This document shows, piece after piece, positions 1-11,277 of a stretch of 47,308 nucleotides of DNA. The notes under the pieces were generated by a model, which worked only from the letters and a program-made list of their open reading frames with translations, made no database searches and was not told the DNA's origin. The translations under genes were made by a program, and so were the position numbers. Numbering within the stretch: the stretch's first letter is position 1; every line of letters begins with the position of its first letter. The DNA comes from Entrophospora sp. SA101. Taxonomy: Eukaryota > Glomeromycota > Glomeromycetes > Entrophosporales > Entrophosporaceae. Location of the stretch: contig CAUDNR010001224.1 in the NCBI GenBank assembly GCA_958430865.1, forward strand, positions 104,816 through 152,123, written 5' to 3'.

Positions 1-680
1 AATAGACTCCCCTTTTAAAGCTGAATTGAATGGTGGTAAGTTTTTTAAAATCCAATGTGTGGATCACATAATATTTCAAAAATTTTAACTTTTGAGTATA
101 GATGATCCGCACTGTAGTAATATTAGATCATCAAATTTTCACCCAAATTTTATAATATACAATCATTTATCCTGCCAGTTATGTTAATTGGTACAGTTGG
201 TACAGGAGTTAATTCTCATATAAAGGGCATGTACATAGTGTCAAGTATATGGTGCTGTATTCATTTAAATGTGGCTACAATATAAAGCCCATGATCCTCA
301 TTCAGTAACTGCCATTGTTATTACCGGTGCATCAAGATTGCTTTCAACTTCTCAATTACATTTTACTACCTTCTCAAGAACCTATACAAACCATTAACAC
401 CAGTCAATATACACTAAACAACACAAAAAGTTCAAATGGGTGACTCTCCTAGTTGGGGAGATTTAACAAAATAGTTGATAATTAAATTTTGCCACTTGTT
501 AATTATAATAAATTGAACATTTTATTGAAAAAAAAAAAAAAAATTTACTATGTGAAATTTTGGGGTGGGGTGTTTGGATATGAAATTCTGATTGGCTAAT
601 TTGGATTTCACACGTGAATTGCAAATTTCATTTTCACGCACAACATCTATATATAAATCAATCTATTTAAATTTCAATGT
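1..680. other. Intergenic region with retroposon-like unit
   Basis: No gene-sized reading frame is visible. The stretch holds two TATAAAG motifs (219-225 and about 281-287), a 12-codon mini-frame on the + strand (436-474, beginning MGDSPSWGD), an AATAAA at 507-512 and a run of 16 A at 528-543. That order looks like the end of a processed, polyadenylated transcript copied back into the genome. The part after 544 lies 3' of the minus-strand channel gene and includes a CACGTG at about 611. Confidence 0.4.
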
Positions 681-3600
681 TTAATTGGAACAATTATTGT
701 TAGTATTAATCTTTGTCATTAATTCCAATACACTAGAAATTTTTTCTTCAATTAAATTCATTCTGTTATTTATATCTCCTTTAATATTTTTCATTTCATT
801 TTTTAAGTGTCCAATTTCTTCAAGAAAATTGACATTTGTCAATGCGTTATTGTTTTCATGTGGTGGTGATGGTGGTGATGATCTATTAGAAATTTCATTT
901 TGATATTGATGCTGATAATGATTTGGTGTTAAATAACTAGAATTGTCTATTGTAGCTGATCTAAATAATACATCTTTTCCATAACCCCTTCTATTAACAC
1001 TGTCACCATTATAATTATTGCTTTGTCGATTGCTCAAATATTTATTATCTTCATCAGCTTTTTTATTATTATTAATTTTTTGTTCCATAAATTCAACAAC
1101 ATCATCACCTCCACAATCATCATTGTCACCATCATATAGATAAACTCTTTCTTTAGCTGACAATGAATAATTTGTGGTAGCAGTAGTATCATTTCTTAAT
1201 CGTCGATACTCTTCACATTTCCTTAACCATTCAGCAAATTTATTGGCATTACCAATATAAAATATATGTCGTGGATTCTTCTCTGTATACCCGAACGGAT
1301 TTTCCAATGTTTCATAATCTGCAATTAATTCTGCTCGATATTTCAATACAGCATGTCTACTCTCTGCTTTTGCGTCATCAAAAACTCCACTAAATCAAAG
1401 ATATGCATGTATGTATATTTAAATGATTTTAAAAAATTTTTTTTTGAAACAATTTAAAATATTTTAATAACTTACGTCATAAAGGCGATTAACATATTTT
1501 GCATAACAATAACCAACAAAACACTAGCCAATATAGACAAAACATCAACCGGCCAAAAATCCCATTGTTCAAGTTGATCCCATCTACCATTTATCCAAAA
1601 ATATACAGCCTTAGTCGATTGAGCAAAATTTGAGAAAGAATTGTCATTTGTATTACTCAGATTAAATGATTGTTCAATCAATACATTGTTATAAAGTGAG
1701 TTAACATTTGGATCTGTGCTTTTTATATGGTATTGATTACCATCAGGTTCTACACCAATTTCTTGAGGTGATTTTAGTAGAATGTACCTAAATAAATAAA
1801 TTCCACTGTGTTAGGCATAAGTAATGTAATGGTTAATGATTAATGATATCAAAAAATTCTTTTTACATTGCATGTCCAAATCCTAATACCACAATTAACA
1901 TGAATGAAATAAATGGCCAGACATTTTTCATTATATTTACAACTATATAAATATAATTTCCAGGCCCTATTATCATTAATTTATTATTTAAAATATTAAA
2001 AAAAAAAATTTCTGTAAATAATTTTGAAGTTTTATTATTTGAAAAATTTTTAATGTCATTTACCTGAAAAGAATCTTAAAAGTAAAAACTTTTTATCAAA
2101 ATTTAAAAAATATAATTAATAAAGATATATCAAGTAAGTATTGTCATTATTATTATCAGAAGCTTATATTTACCAATTCAATCCACATAACTAAAACAGT
2201 GAATGCTATAGCAATTGTTAATCGTTGAGTTAAACTCTGCTCATTTGATTTTATTAATTTAATACAAGTATATGTAACTAAAGGCATAACAACCGAAGCC
2301 AGATCAAAGAAATTATAAACACTGATATATCGACGGAATCCCTCATGAAACAGTTGTATAATTTCTGATGCTAATATATAATACCCTAAATAGTAAAACA
2401 AAGATGACATTGAAAATGTAATAATTTTTTCGCCTATATTCGCATTGCCATTATATATCAAACTGTCATTTTTAACAGCCCCAGTTAACAATCCAAACAA
2501 CAAAGCAAAAATAAAATATAGTGCTGTATGTCTCAAGAAATGATTACGTGCAGATGACCATTTGAAATCAATTACTGCTTCGATTGATGGATTGTCATAG
2601 ATTAAACCATGTTTATCATGTTTAACTGCTCGTAAAAATGGTGACAAGTTTGATTCTTTTTTGATGACATAACCACGCGGCCAGATCAATAATTTCAATA
2701 GTTTTAATGGTAATTTTCGGTAGTTTATTATTTGTAGTTTTGTTTCTTTAGGAAAAACTGTGAAATCTGGTAGTGGAACTAGTTTTAGAGAGATCAATGA
2801 TGATGAATTGGTACGATAAAATCCTGGTATAACTTTTTGTAAATTGGCTAATTGATTATTGTGTGTTATGCTTGATATATATAAACATCAGATGTAAATA
2901 TTAGGTATATCTATTTATAATATAATTTAAATATATTTTTTTATACTATTTACCTTGTTGATAAACTAATTATATTTTTTATTGGACGAAATAATGATAA
3001 ACCATAAATCGAGGAGTTGTTTTTACATGGCAGTTCCAGGTTTGGACTAAAAGCTCTGATATATTTTGATTTACCTTTTGGTATATCATCAGGATTTAAT
3101 GAAGACTCATCAAGATGGATATCTTTTGCACCAAAACATGGTTTACAAAATAAATCTTTCACGTATGTATCTAATCTGTATTCAAATAATAATGGAATTG
3201 CTTTGCTGACAGTAAACATCCATCCAGTATTATCCATTGCATTATCAGTATAATAATCCAAAAAATAATTAATTATGATGACATCAGTGGTCTTCTTATT
3301 ATTTTCGCCAATTGATTTGATTGCAATTTCTAAATCAGTGTTATTAATTGGCCTAAGTGGCCATTTGTGTAATCTTGGTATATGTAAATATTTAATATTA
3401 TTACAATTATAACTTAATATAAATTTAATGACATTCAATCGTTTACTTTTGATCAGATATTTCATCAGATTGTATCTGATATTAATCAATCTCCAATTAA
3501 TCGGATATTTTTCAATGAATTTGATTATAATTTTCTCAATTTGTAAAATCAAATCTTCATATTCTTGTTGTTTTTTTGGACCAGCTGGGTCGTCTTTCAG

Positions 3601-5684
3601 ATGATACAAATAACCCAAAGATTCACAAGCATCTTTAATTAGATTGACATTATTGTAAGGCCAATGAATGTCTACAATATCATCATTAATTTTTTTCCTC
3701 AAAGCCAGCGAAGAATAATTTTGATTATGATGATAAGTGGTAGCAGTGGCAATGGTAGGTGTAATTGTTAATGAGAGTTTGAATTCTTTTTCACCTAGTA
3801 AAAAATTTTCTATAAAAAATTTTTTTTTACTTTTGTTTTTACTTGACCAAATATATTTCAGTTTACTCTTATTTGTTGTTTTGTTTCTATACCAAATTTG
3901 GATTGTAGATTCACCAATTATTAGCTGTAAAGATTTTTCTTTGTTAAGGAAAGCAGAAATTCTATTATAATTATTATTATGAATCCAAGGTTCTTTATTG
4001 TTTACTATTAATTCATCTTTTAATTTCTCGGCGTTATAATATTTTCCATTCTGATAAAATATTAAATGATTATATTCAAATTGATTAACTATTGATGATA
4101 AATTAATTAATGATGAAGATGATAAATTATATTGTGTAGGTATAGTGAATGAAGAAGATGTTGAAGGAGAAATGATTGATTTTATTGTGGGATTTTCCAA
4201 GATTGAGTTTATCATACCAGTATTTTCATTAAATAATAATATTGTGCCACATGAACGAATCAACTTGTAATGATTGTCATTGTCATTAATAGAGAATATT
4301 TTATTAAAATCTTTAATGATACGTATTGAATCATTCATATAATTAAATAAATCCCATATGATAATAATAGGATCTAGATTATCTTTTTCTATTGCAATGA
4401 TTAATAAAGATTCATCCTCGTTAATAAAATCAATTGTTAGAATTCTTTCTATATTCAAAAAATTTTTTGTGACAATGTCTAAACTATTTTCCATCAGGTA
4501 TATTGTTATACTATTGATCCCTCGACAATAAGCCAACAATGATTTATATTTTGAGATCGCAATCGAAGGATTTCCATAACTAAAATAATTGTTATTTAAA
4601 TCGAAAGAATTGTATTCTTCTTTCTGATGAAAAACCATTTCCAATTCATTAGTCTTCAGATTATACATTTCCAATACTTGTACACGATCTTTATAATCTT
4701 CCACCAGAAGAAAGTCATTTTCTATATTGCGTGTCAATAGTTCTAGACATGAAGTGTTTTGGTAAAGTTTTTTTATTTCTGCCTGAATTTTTGATGGGAA
4801 ATCAAATTCTTGGTATGAGTCAGAATGATTGAAAAGTAAAGTTAAATATTCTGGCCACCAAAAATTTGTTGATTTATTTATTGATAAATTGTCTAAACTA
4901 AGACAAGTTTTAAAAATCCCACATGCATTAATTATCATCACATTTATCATTTTATTATTCCCATTATCACTACTACCACTACTACTATTACCACCGAGGT
5001 TCTTCTTTTTCTTTTTATCAGACATTTTATAATTATGACTATTATTATTGTCTTCATCTAAAAATTTTAATATACCTCCAATATTATCAATTGAAGTAGA
5101 AATTCTTGCTTCATGCCAAGTAGAAATAATCCAAGTTGATGATTTTGAAGAACTGACTATTCTATTGATACCCTTCTCTTCATCAAAAGTATTACCATCT
5201 TGATTTTCTTTTAATGGAGACATTGAATTAGTAGAAGATATTGGTGAGAAACTGTTACTAACATTAAGGTCAATGTTTTTATTGTTATTGCTGTTGTTAT
5301 TGGAAGAAAGCTCTTGAGTATTTAACATAATTTCATGTTCATGAAAACATGATAATGCCACTAAAATTTCATTCTCAAAATCATCATCTTTGTCATTAAC
5401 TATTGGATTTGATATTGCTAACGACCAGATTAATTTCTTTGTATTATCGATATTTTTTAATGAATCTGTTTTGATTTGCCTTGGTTCTAATAAATTATTA
5501 GCTTCACTAACAAATAATTCAAACGTACCTTTTTTATACGTTGAAAAAAATAAAGTCGATTATTATTTAAAACATATAATAGATAAATCTAAAATGAAAA
5601 ACAATAAATATTACTTGTGTTAAAAATCGCGACTTCTTTGCCATTTGGGCTAATGGCAACATGATAGTTTGAGTATAAATTCAT
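681..5684 (-). CDS. WD40-like/TRP-type ion transport domain protein, 7 exons
   Basis: Spliced gene: complement(join(681..1389, 1476..1787, 1867..1966, 2064..2088, 2174..2870, 2954..5528, 5615..5684)). The exon lengths sum to 4488 nt in one unbroken frame, 1495 residues. All six introns are GT-AG and 79-97 nt. The start MNLYSNYHVAISPNGKEVAI gives a beta-propeller-like opening; roughly residues 1-700 look like divergent WD40-type repeats (runs such as TSTFELFV and NPSIAISKYKSLLAYC), interrupted by Ser/Asn-rich loops. Exons 3-6 encode a six-segment ion transport domain: S1 about 996-1014, S2 1031-1052, S3 1071-1086, S4-S5 linker and S5 about 1097-1150, then an FWINGRWDQ pore-like segment and an S6 ending VIVMQNMLIAFMTGVFDDA, as in TRP-type channels. 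The last exon is a hydrophilic cytoplasmic tail with a predicted coiled coil (EEIGHLKNEMKNIKGDI). Probably a membrane cation channel; ion selectivity and gating cannot be read from sequence. Confidence 0.88.
2064..2088 (-). other. 25-nt microexon of the channel gene
   Basis: This exon encodes FLLLRFFS plus one base. It joins MWIEL of exon 3 to GPGNYIYIVVNIMKNV of exon 5. Skipping it and reading from the next acceptor-like site would also stay open for a while, but would lose the conserved WIE-LLLLRFF linker found in TRP-type relatives and put an Asn/Lys-rich stretch in its place. It is flanked by GT-AG introns of 97 and 85 nt. It should be treated as an exon even though automatic predictors may miss it. 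Confidence 0.8.
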
Positions 5685-6170
5685 TTATCGATTTTCTGAT
5701 CCTAATTAATTCTTTTATATCAAAAAAATAAATTTAATAGATTATTAAAGGAAAGTAAATTTTTATAAATTATTTAAAGGAAAGCGAATTTTTATGTTTT
5801 TATAAATTTTATAAATTTTATTTTTTGTATAATAACTAACGAACGACCTTGAGAAAATAATGAAAATATGGTGATCAAAGTTATATTTTTAAATTTGTTA
5901 TGTACGTTAAATTAAATAATATGGAAGATCAAATTGCTAAACCCAAAAAAAGAAAGGAGAATAATTGTAATTGGTTCTTCATTTATCCCCCATCATTGTA
6001 AAAAAATCTTGTACTTTGACACAAAAAATTATGTCGTGACTATTTTTATTATTTACATTTTACACGTCCATCACTTGAGAATCAGCGAAGAATTTGAAAA
6101 ACCCAAAAAATAAAACGAGTGCTTAAAAAGGAATTTCATTACTATTGCTCTTTCTTGGAACTTTAAATCA
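5685..6170. other. Upstream region of the channel gene
   Basis: AT-rich, no gene seen. It contains a direct repeat of about 20 bp (a TAAAGGAAAG core followed by AATTTTTAT) at about 5746 and 5776, just upstream of the channel start codon. These are the only local repeats in what should be the promoter; no function can be assigned. Confidence 0.4.
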
Positions 6171-6171
6171 T

Positions 6172-7103
6172 AGCTAAAGTTCCTAACGGTTCAGTTTCGG
6201 TTTGACCGGTGCTTTGGACATATCAATCGATCAATTAAATTTAATGTTTTCATTGTTCCGAGTGGAATCTCGATATCATTTCTCATTTTTGGTTTAATTT
6301 TGGTTTTTCGGTTCGTTTTTTTCGGAACGCTAATCATTAACCATAGGAATATAAATAGAATAAAACCTCCAATTTCAGAATCCGCCAAGATCTTTTCGCA
6401 ATCAGTTCTGATCTCAAAATATATTAGTTTAAATAGACAGAATAAACTTGTAATTTCAGACACGTGAAAACATTCAAAATAAAAAGCGCCTTTTGGTTAA
6501 ATGATGGCTTCACTTAACTCATGAACTTTTTACAATTGATATTAAGACAAGCCTGATCAAATCGAATAGATAGTTTGTATGTAAGTATATTTATTATTTA
6601 TTATATGAATATATCCATTATACAATCAAAACAAATACAATTTCGATCAATTACTGGATAATTCCACTGCTCTAGTGTTCGGAACAGCACTGCCTACCAT
6701 CAACGGGTGGTTGCTCCCATTCCCCCGACAACCGTTTCCCCGATAGGACATTTTCCGACAGGATGTTTTCTAATACCATGTCATGTCATTATTGAATTGT
6801 TCGGGAATCGTACCGAACCCCATGAACATTTTATAATTGAAGATCAAGGCTTCTAATACAAATATGCCAATAATAATAAATAATAATCATATAACGGGCG
6901 GGAATTACGGTTGTCGCATGAAAGTCACAGATATTAATGAATGGGATCGTGCAGTGGGAATGGAATGGATTTATTTCCGAGTTCCAAACTTGGGAATGAG
7001 GCATATAGTGCACTTATAGAGGGTTTACTATATAACAAATTTTAATACCTAACTAAAGCTCGATCCAAACCAAAATTTTTGGATCGGTTTCGGAGCTTTA
7101 GTT
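6172..7103. repeat. Possible decayed inverted-repeat transposon remnant
   Basis: The left edge reads CTAAAGTTCCTAACGGTTC at about 6174. The right edge near 7081-7103 reads, in reverse complement, AACTAAAGCTCCGAAACCG, giving an imperfect terminal inverted repeat. Next to the right edge lies a small hairpin (arms AACTAAAGCTC at 7051-7061 and its complement at 7093-7103). Internally there is no convincing gene; minus-strand frames at 6191-6463 are uninformative. Three imperfect copies of a 16-17 bp CCGA-YAR-AY-TTTT unit lie at 6722-6770. Boundaries and target duplication are not secure. Confidence 0.35.
6722..6770. repeat. Three-copy GC-rich minisatellite
   Basis: Three imperfect tandem units of 15-17 bp: CCCCGACAACCGTTT, CCCCGATAGGACATTTT and CCGACAGGATGTTTT. 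They stand out against the AT-rich surroundings and lie inside the putative inverted-repeat remnant. Confidence 0.5.
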
Positions 7104-7609
7104 TAGAGACTACTTAGCAGTCTAATTTTGCACTCATTCAAATTTAAATTTATTTGATTTCTAATCTAATAAACTTATTATAGCAGCTAATATCCCGGTT
7201 GAACAAGATTTTTCTGGAAGCACAGACTTAATTACTCAAAGGTGTTGTAGTTTAGAACCTGGAACAATAAGTTTGCATGTTGGTGAAGGCGATGAATAAA
7301 TGTTTGTATTTGTGCAGTGTTGTGCCATTTATAAACTTTCATTGTTCCCGATTGCACAACACTGCATTTATGAATATGTAAATAAAATAACTAACCAGCC
7401 GTATCTAAACATGTTATATACTATTACTATGTATGAAATGGATAAAATCGATCGTGGTTTCCATTATAATTTTGGTAATCCACGGACCTTCGCTATCATG
7501 GTATTATAGACCATAGTCAAACCTCGTTATAACGGTTTTTAGCAAAAATGTTAAAAGTTCGTTATAGTACGTGCTTAATTAGCTGTTAGCTGTTAGGTTA
7601 TAGCCAAGG
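7104..7609. other. Intergenic, with solo pogo-like terminus
   Basis: No gene supported. The segment 7514-7535 reads AGTCAAACCTCGTTATAACG and one more G. This is the terminal inverted repeat style of pogo/Tc1-like DNA transposons, and the motif recurs in degraded form at 41189-41208. The short plus-strand frame at 7300-7509 has no recognisable domain. Confidence 0.4.
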
Positions 7610-8390
7610 CACCGAACGAATCAATGAAATTCAAACCGATTCGAATATATAATTTGATTCTAACGGATTCGAATTCGGATTGATTCGATTCGATTCGAAC
7701 AGATTCGAATATATAATTTGATACAATTCGAACTGATTCGAATATATAATTTGATTTGAACTGATTTGATGTGTTTCAAACTGACTGGTTCGAATCTATA
7801 ATAATAACTGATTTGAATCAAATACACTATATATAATAAATGAAAAATCTTTATTTTAATGTATATTTTATAATTTTATTTACAAAAATATTTTTTATTT
7901 TATATTTATTTATATAGTATAAATATTGTAAAATTCAAAAAAAAAATTTTACCTGGAGCAATAATTGCATCTCTTGTTGAAGAAATTGAAGAAGTTGAAG
8001 AAGCATCAGTAATATTAGTATTAGTATTATTTTAGATTTAATGAATTGTACAACTGTAAATCGTTACTTTTTTACTCATTATTAATAATATAGGTCACAC
8101 GACCATTAATATTAATATTAATATCAAGAAATCCGTTATTATTAAAAATTCGAATAAATATCATATCAAGAAGAATTTTATTATCATTAAACCATTCTTA
8201 GACTTCAATCATTAGTATTCATTAAATGGAAGCACACCAATTGAGATTCACTGTATAATATAAATTTAAATTATCAAATTAAAAATATAAATTTAATATG
8301 ACGTTAAAAAAAATTTAGGAATCCAGTTTGATTCGAATCAATTCGAATCGAATCCTGTTTTTTTGAATTCGAATCGATTCGTTCGGAGTC
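7610..8390. mobile_element. MITE-like element with GATTCGAAT repeats
   Basis: The left end is CCGAACGAATC at 7612-7622. The right end, in reverse complement, starts CCGAACGAATCGATTC (complement of about 8371-8386). Both ends carry many copies of GATTCGAAT and its palindromic variants, including three units of GATTCGAATATATAATTTGAT between about 7636 and 7756. The interior (7800-8310) is AT-rich and has no long open frame. It is best described as a non-autonomous inverted-repeat element of about 780 bp. I could not identify a clean target-site duplication. Confidence 0.6.
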
Positions 8391-9755
8391 TTATTCATGT
8401 ATTTATATTCATGCCACCAATTTATTATTTATAGAAAATGTCAGATATATATATACAATATTATATAATGGTTGATAATTCATGGTCAAAGGTAAAATGT
8501 TGATCTGATTAAGTCAACGAAAAGTTAAAAACTAAATAATATATTAGATTATATAATGAAAAACCAAGCCTATGTATTAAAAACATTCAATAAAGAAATA
8601 CTATATTAGCTTTTTTATTTATTATAAACATTTTATTTTTATCAATTCGAAACTAAATTTCCTTCCCTCAGATATTATTATTATTAAAATATTTTGTTTT
8701 TCAAATTTGCGTAACGATCTTCAAGCAATAAAATTTAATTTTTGCATGATATCTGGAAGGGAGATCGTCACAAAATTTGGACTGCCCCAATTAAAAATTA
8801 AGGCTGCAACATGTACATTGCGGACGTAACTTGATTATAATGTAGAATCCACCATGGAAAACATATTTTGTTCATGGATGTTAGCCGAAATTGGTTTTGC
8901 ATTTCGGCAGGCGGTATTTCGGATTCTTTATCCAATTAATTCCGAACATAATTTCGAAATACAATATTAAAATTAATTTGGCTACTATGAAAATCGTTTA
9001 TTAAGAAGTTTTATCTATGTGAAATGAAAATTGAATTTATTAAGGAGGATGGGATTAGCCCAGCTTCAGGGCTTATAGGTGGAGGAACATCGCAGAAGCT
9101 CGTTTGAAATAGAGGTCGTAATTTTTATATAATGTTTATTTGCTTAGATTCTGGATACCAGACTAAAATCAAGGATATGATTGAATGGAATATTGTATTC
9201 CAGGGAATTGAGTTCAACGTAGTAGTAGGATTATATTGCATGAGAATGTGCGGGTGATATCTTCAGGGAGTTGATTGTAATATAAAAATTTAAGTTGGTG
9301 GAGGTAAAAGGATAATAAATTTTCATATTGATAAACAAAATTTTATTGAATCTAATCAACCTACTTTTTGATATTAATTTATTACCATTTACCATTCAAT
9401 TTTGACTCTTTCAAAGGAAACTTTCAATGATTCATTCACAATTATTATTAAAGTCTAATATTTATGTTCTGGATTAGTACAACTATAACAATAACCATGA
9501 CAGAGATTCAAAATAATAAACAGCCAAGTAGAAATCCCTTACAGTGGTAACAGCAGTAAGTGCAAAATAATTTCTGTGCAATACAAAATTGGCTTTACTA
9601 CACGAAAGGAATAATAAACTCGGTACCAACATCAAAACGGCTTAGGATCATGATCTAGGATTATTACATTATCAGAACAAATGGATGAGTATTTTACTTG
9701 AGAAAGAATACTTGACTGAACTGAGAATATTTGATTTTGAAATGTACTCAGAATT
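8391..9755. other. Gene desert with a small palindrome
   Basis: No gene supported in about 1.36 kb. A perfect 8-bp-arm palindrome (GCCGAAAT/ATTTCGGC) occurs at 8884-8908, followed by related TTTCGGA segments up to about 8970. A slightly GC-richer patch at 9045-9115 has no recognisable RNA or protein. Confidence 0.4.
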
Positions 9756-10097
9756 TTGGAGAATAATACCAGAGGAGGGTTTGGGTATGTTATTAAGGAT
9801 TATCCTGGGCTAGCATTATGGCTTGACTCGGAAACTTTTTCACGACACCAAGATTTTGAAACAATTCAAAGTTATTATGATGAATTCTTTCCATCCGAAT
9901 CATCTGGTTGCATGCCAAAATGGACACATCCAGGTATTTTCAAGCTTTTTAATGATGATACAAAAATATACACAAATTTTATAAATTGTAATGGAACAGT
10001 AGTAGCATTCGCTTCAAACAAAGCAGGTTCATTAATTAATAATTGGGTAGAGTATGCCTTGATATATAAAAGGATGTATTACACCAAAAGGAAGTAA
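9756..10097 (+). pseudogene. Unidentified coding fragment
   Basis: An open stretch of 114 codons whose composition looks protein-like (WLDSETFSRHQDFETIQSY, then FPSESSGCMPKWTHPGIF) but which lacks an ATG: the frame opens with TTG just after an in-frame TGA about 18 nt upstream. No domain is recognised. It could be the last exon of a lost gene or an internal transposon fragment. An overlapping frame starting at ATG 9742 closes quickly. No neighbour on either side completes it. Confidence 0.3.
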
Positions 10098-10452
10098 ATA
10101 GTAGAAAGAACCATTGACAAGATCAAGCAATTTTAGCATGTTTGGCAGCAAGAGATAAAAGGCTTTGTGTAAAAAGATTGGACTTTTTTGGATTTAGGAG
10201 AAAAATATTTTATTTCTATGAAAAACAAAAATAACATTACCTCGTCACCCACCATCTAGAAATGGAATTTGTGAGAATGATGTGTTTCAATATTTTTTAA
10301 TACAAGAAGTTTATTTTATTTTTAGGAAAACTTAAAAAGGCTGACTTATTTTTATTTATTGGGGGAAGACGAATTAATAAAGCATACACATACAATCATA
10401 TATATTAATGCATTATATCACATACATATATACATACAGTATGTATATGCAA
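10098..10452. other. Intergenic 3' flank of SEN2
   Basis: AT-rich; no gene seen. Contains alternating TA/TG-rich sequence (CATACATATATACATACA) at about 10421-10450, immediately 3' of the minus-strand SEN2 stop codon. Confidence 0.4.
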
Positions 10453-10918
10453 TTATTTTTTTTTTTCTGGTAGAAATCTTTTGATTAAGATTTCTTTTAT
10501 TTTATATTTTTTAATTGATTCCAATGGATTATTTTCAATTAAATCCAAATCCAGATTTGAACATTGTAGGTTAATATTATCATTGTCGTTGTTATTTGGT
10601 ATTATAACATAACAAATTATTAATGACTAATTTGAAAAATAAAAAGAATTATTATTTAAAAACAAACACTCTTAATAGTTATAATGATAATAATAAATAA
10701 CAAATAATTACCTTTTTTACTTGTACATTAACTCTGTTAACACTCATTAGCATTTGCCATGAATTTAAACAATCATCTCTAAATTGATTTTGGCATGTCT
10801 TCTGGTGAAAATTATGGTTTTTGTCATTATTGTCATATGGAATTATTATAACAGCATATCTTTATTATAACAGTTTAGATAAAATATTAATGAATAATGA
10901 ATAATTGTAATGATGATA

Positions 10919-10953
<35 letters not shown>

Positions 10954-11245
10954 ATATTTATATATATAAGATTTCATTAATTAATAATAAATTTTGAGAA
11001 AAATATCAAAAGCTTACTGGGAGTGTTTAAATGGAGGTCCTTTTTCATATAATACTAAAAAAAAAAACAATTTATCCTTGTCAATATAAGTAAATGTGTT
11101 GCTTTCATTCATCTATCCACTTACAAACTCACGCACATACCATAATCAACACCGAATTTCATTCCACATCTGACTACCCAACCTAAACTACGAAAATAGT
11201 GATAAGCAACATACTTTATTATAAATGAGTTATGCCATTTGTTCA

Positions 11246-11277
<32 letters not shown>

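Noticed and set aside
5587..5614. 26-nt intron in the channel gene (acceptor CATTTTAG)
   Set aside because: Using it leads to a stop within ten codons; the 86-nt intron to AAAAAAG restores a long frame.
6722..6770. CRISPR-like short repeats
   Set aside because: Contiguous tandem units with no spacers, in a eukaryotic genome.
9045..9115. GC-richer patch considered as rRNA or structural RNA fragment
   Set aside because: Only short words resemble rRNA; no convincing continuous similarity or fold.
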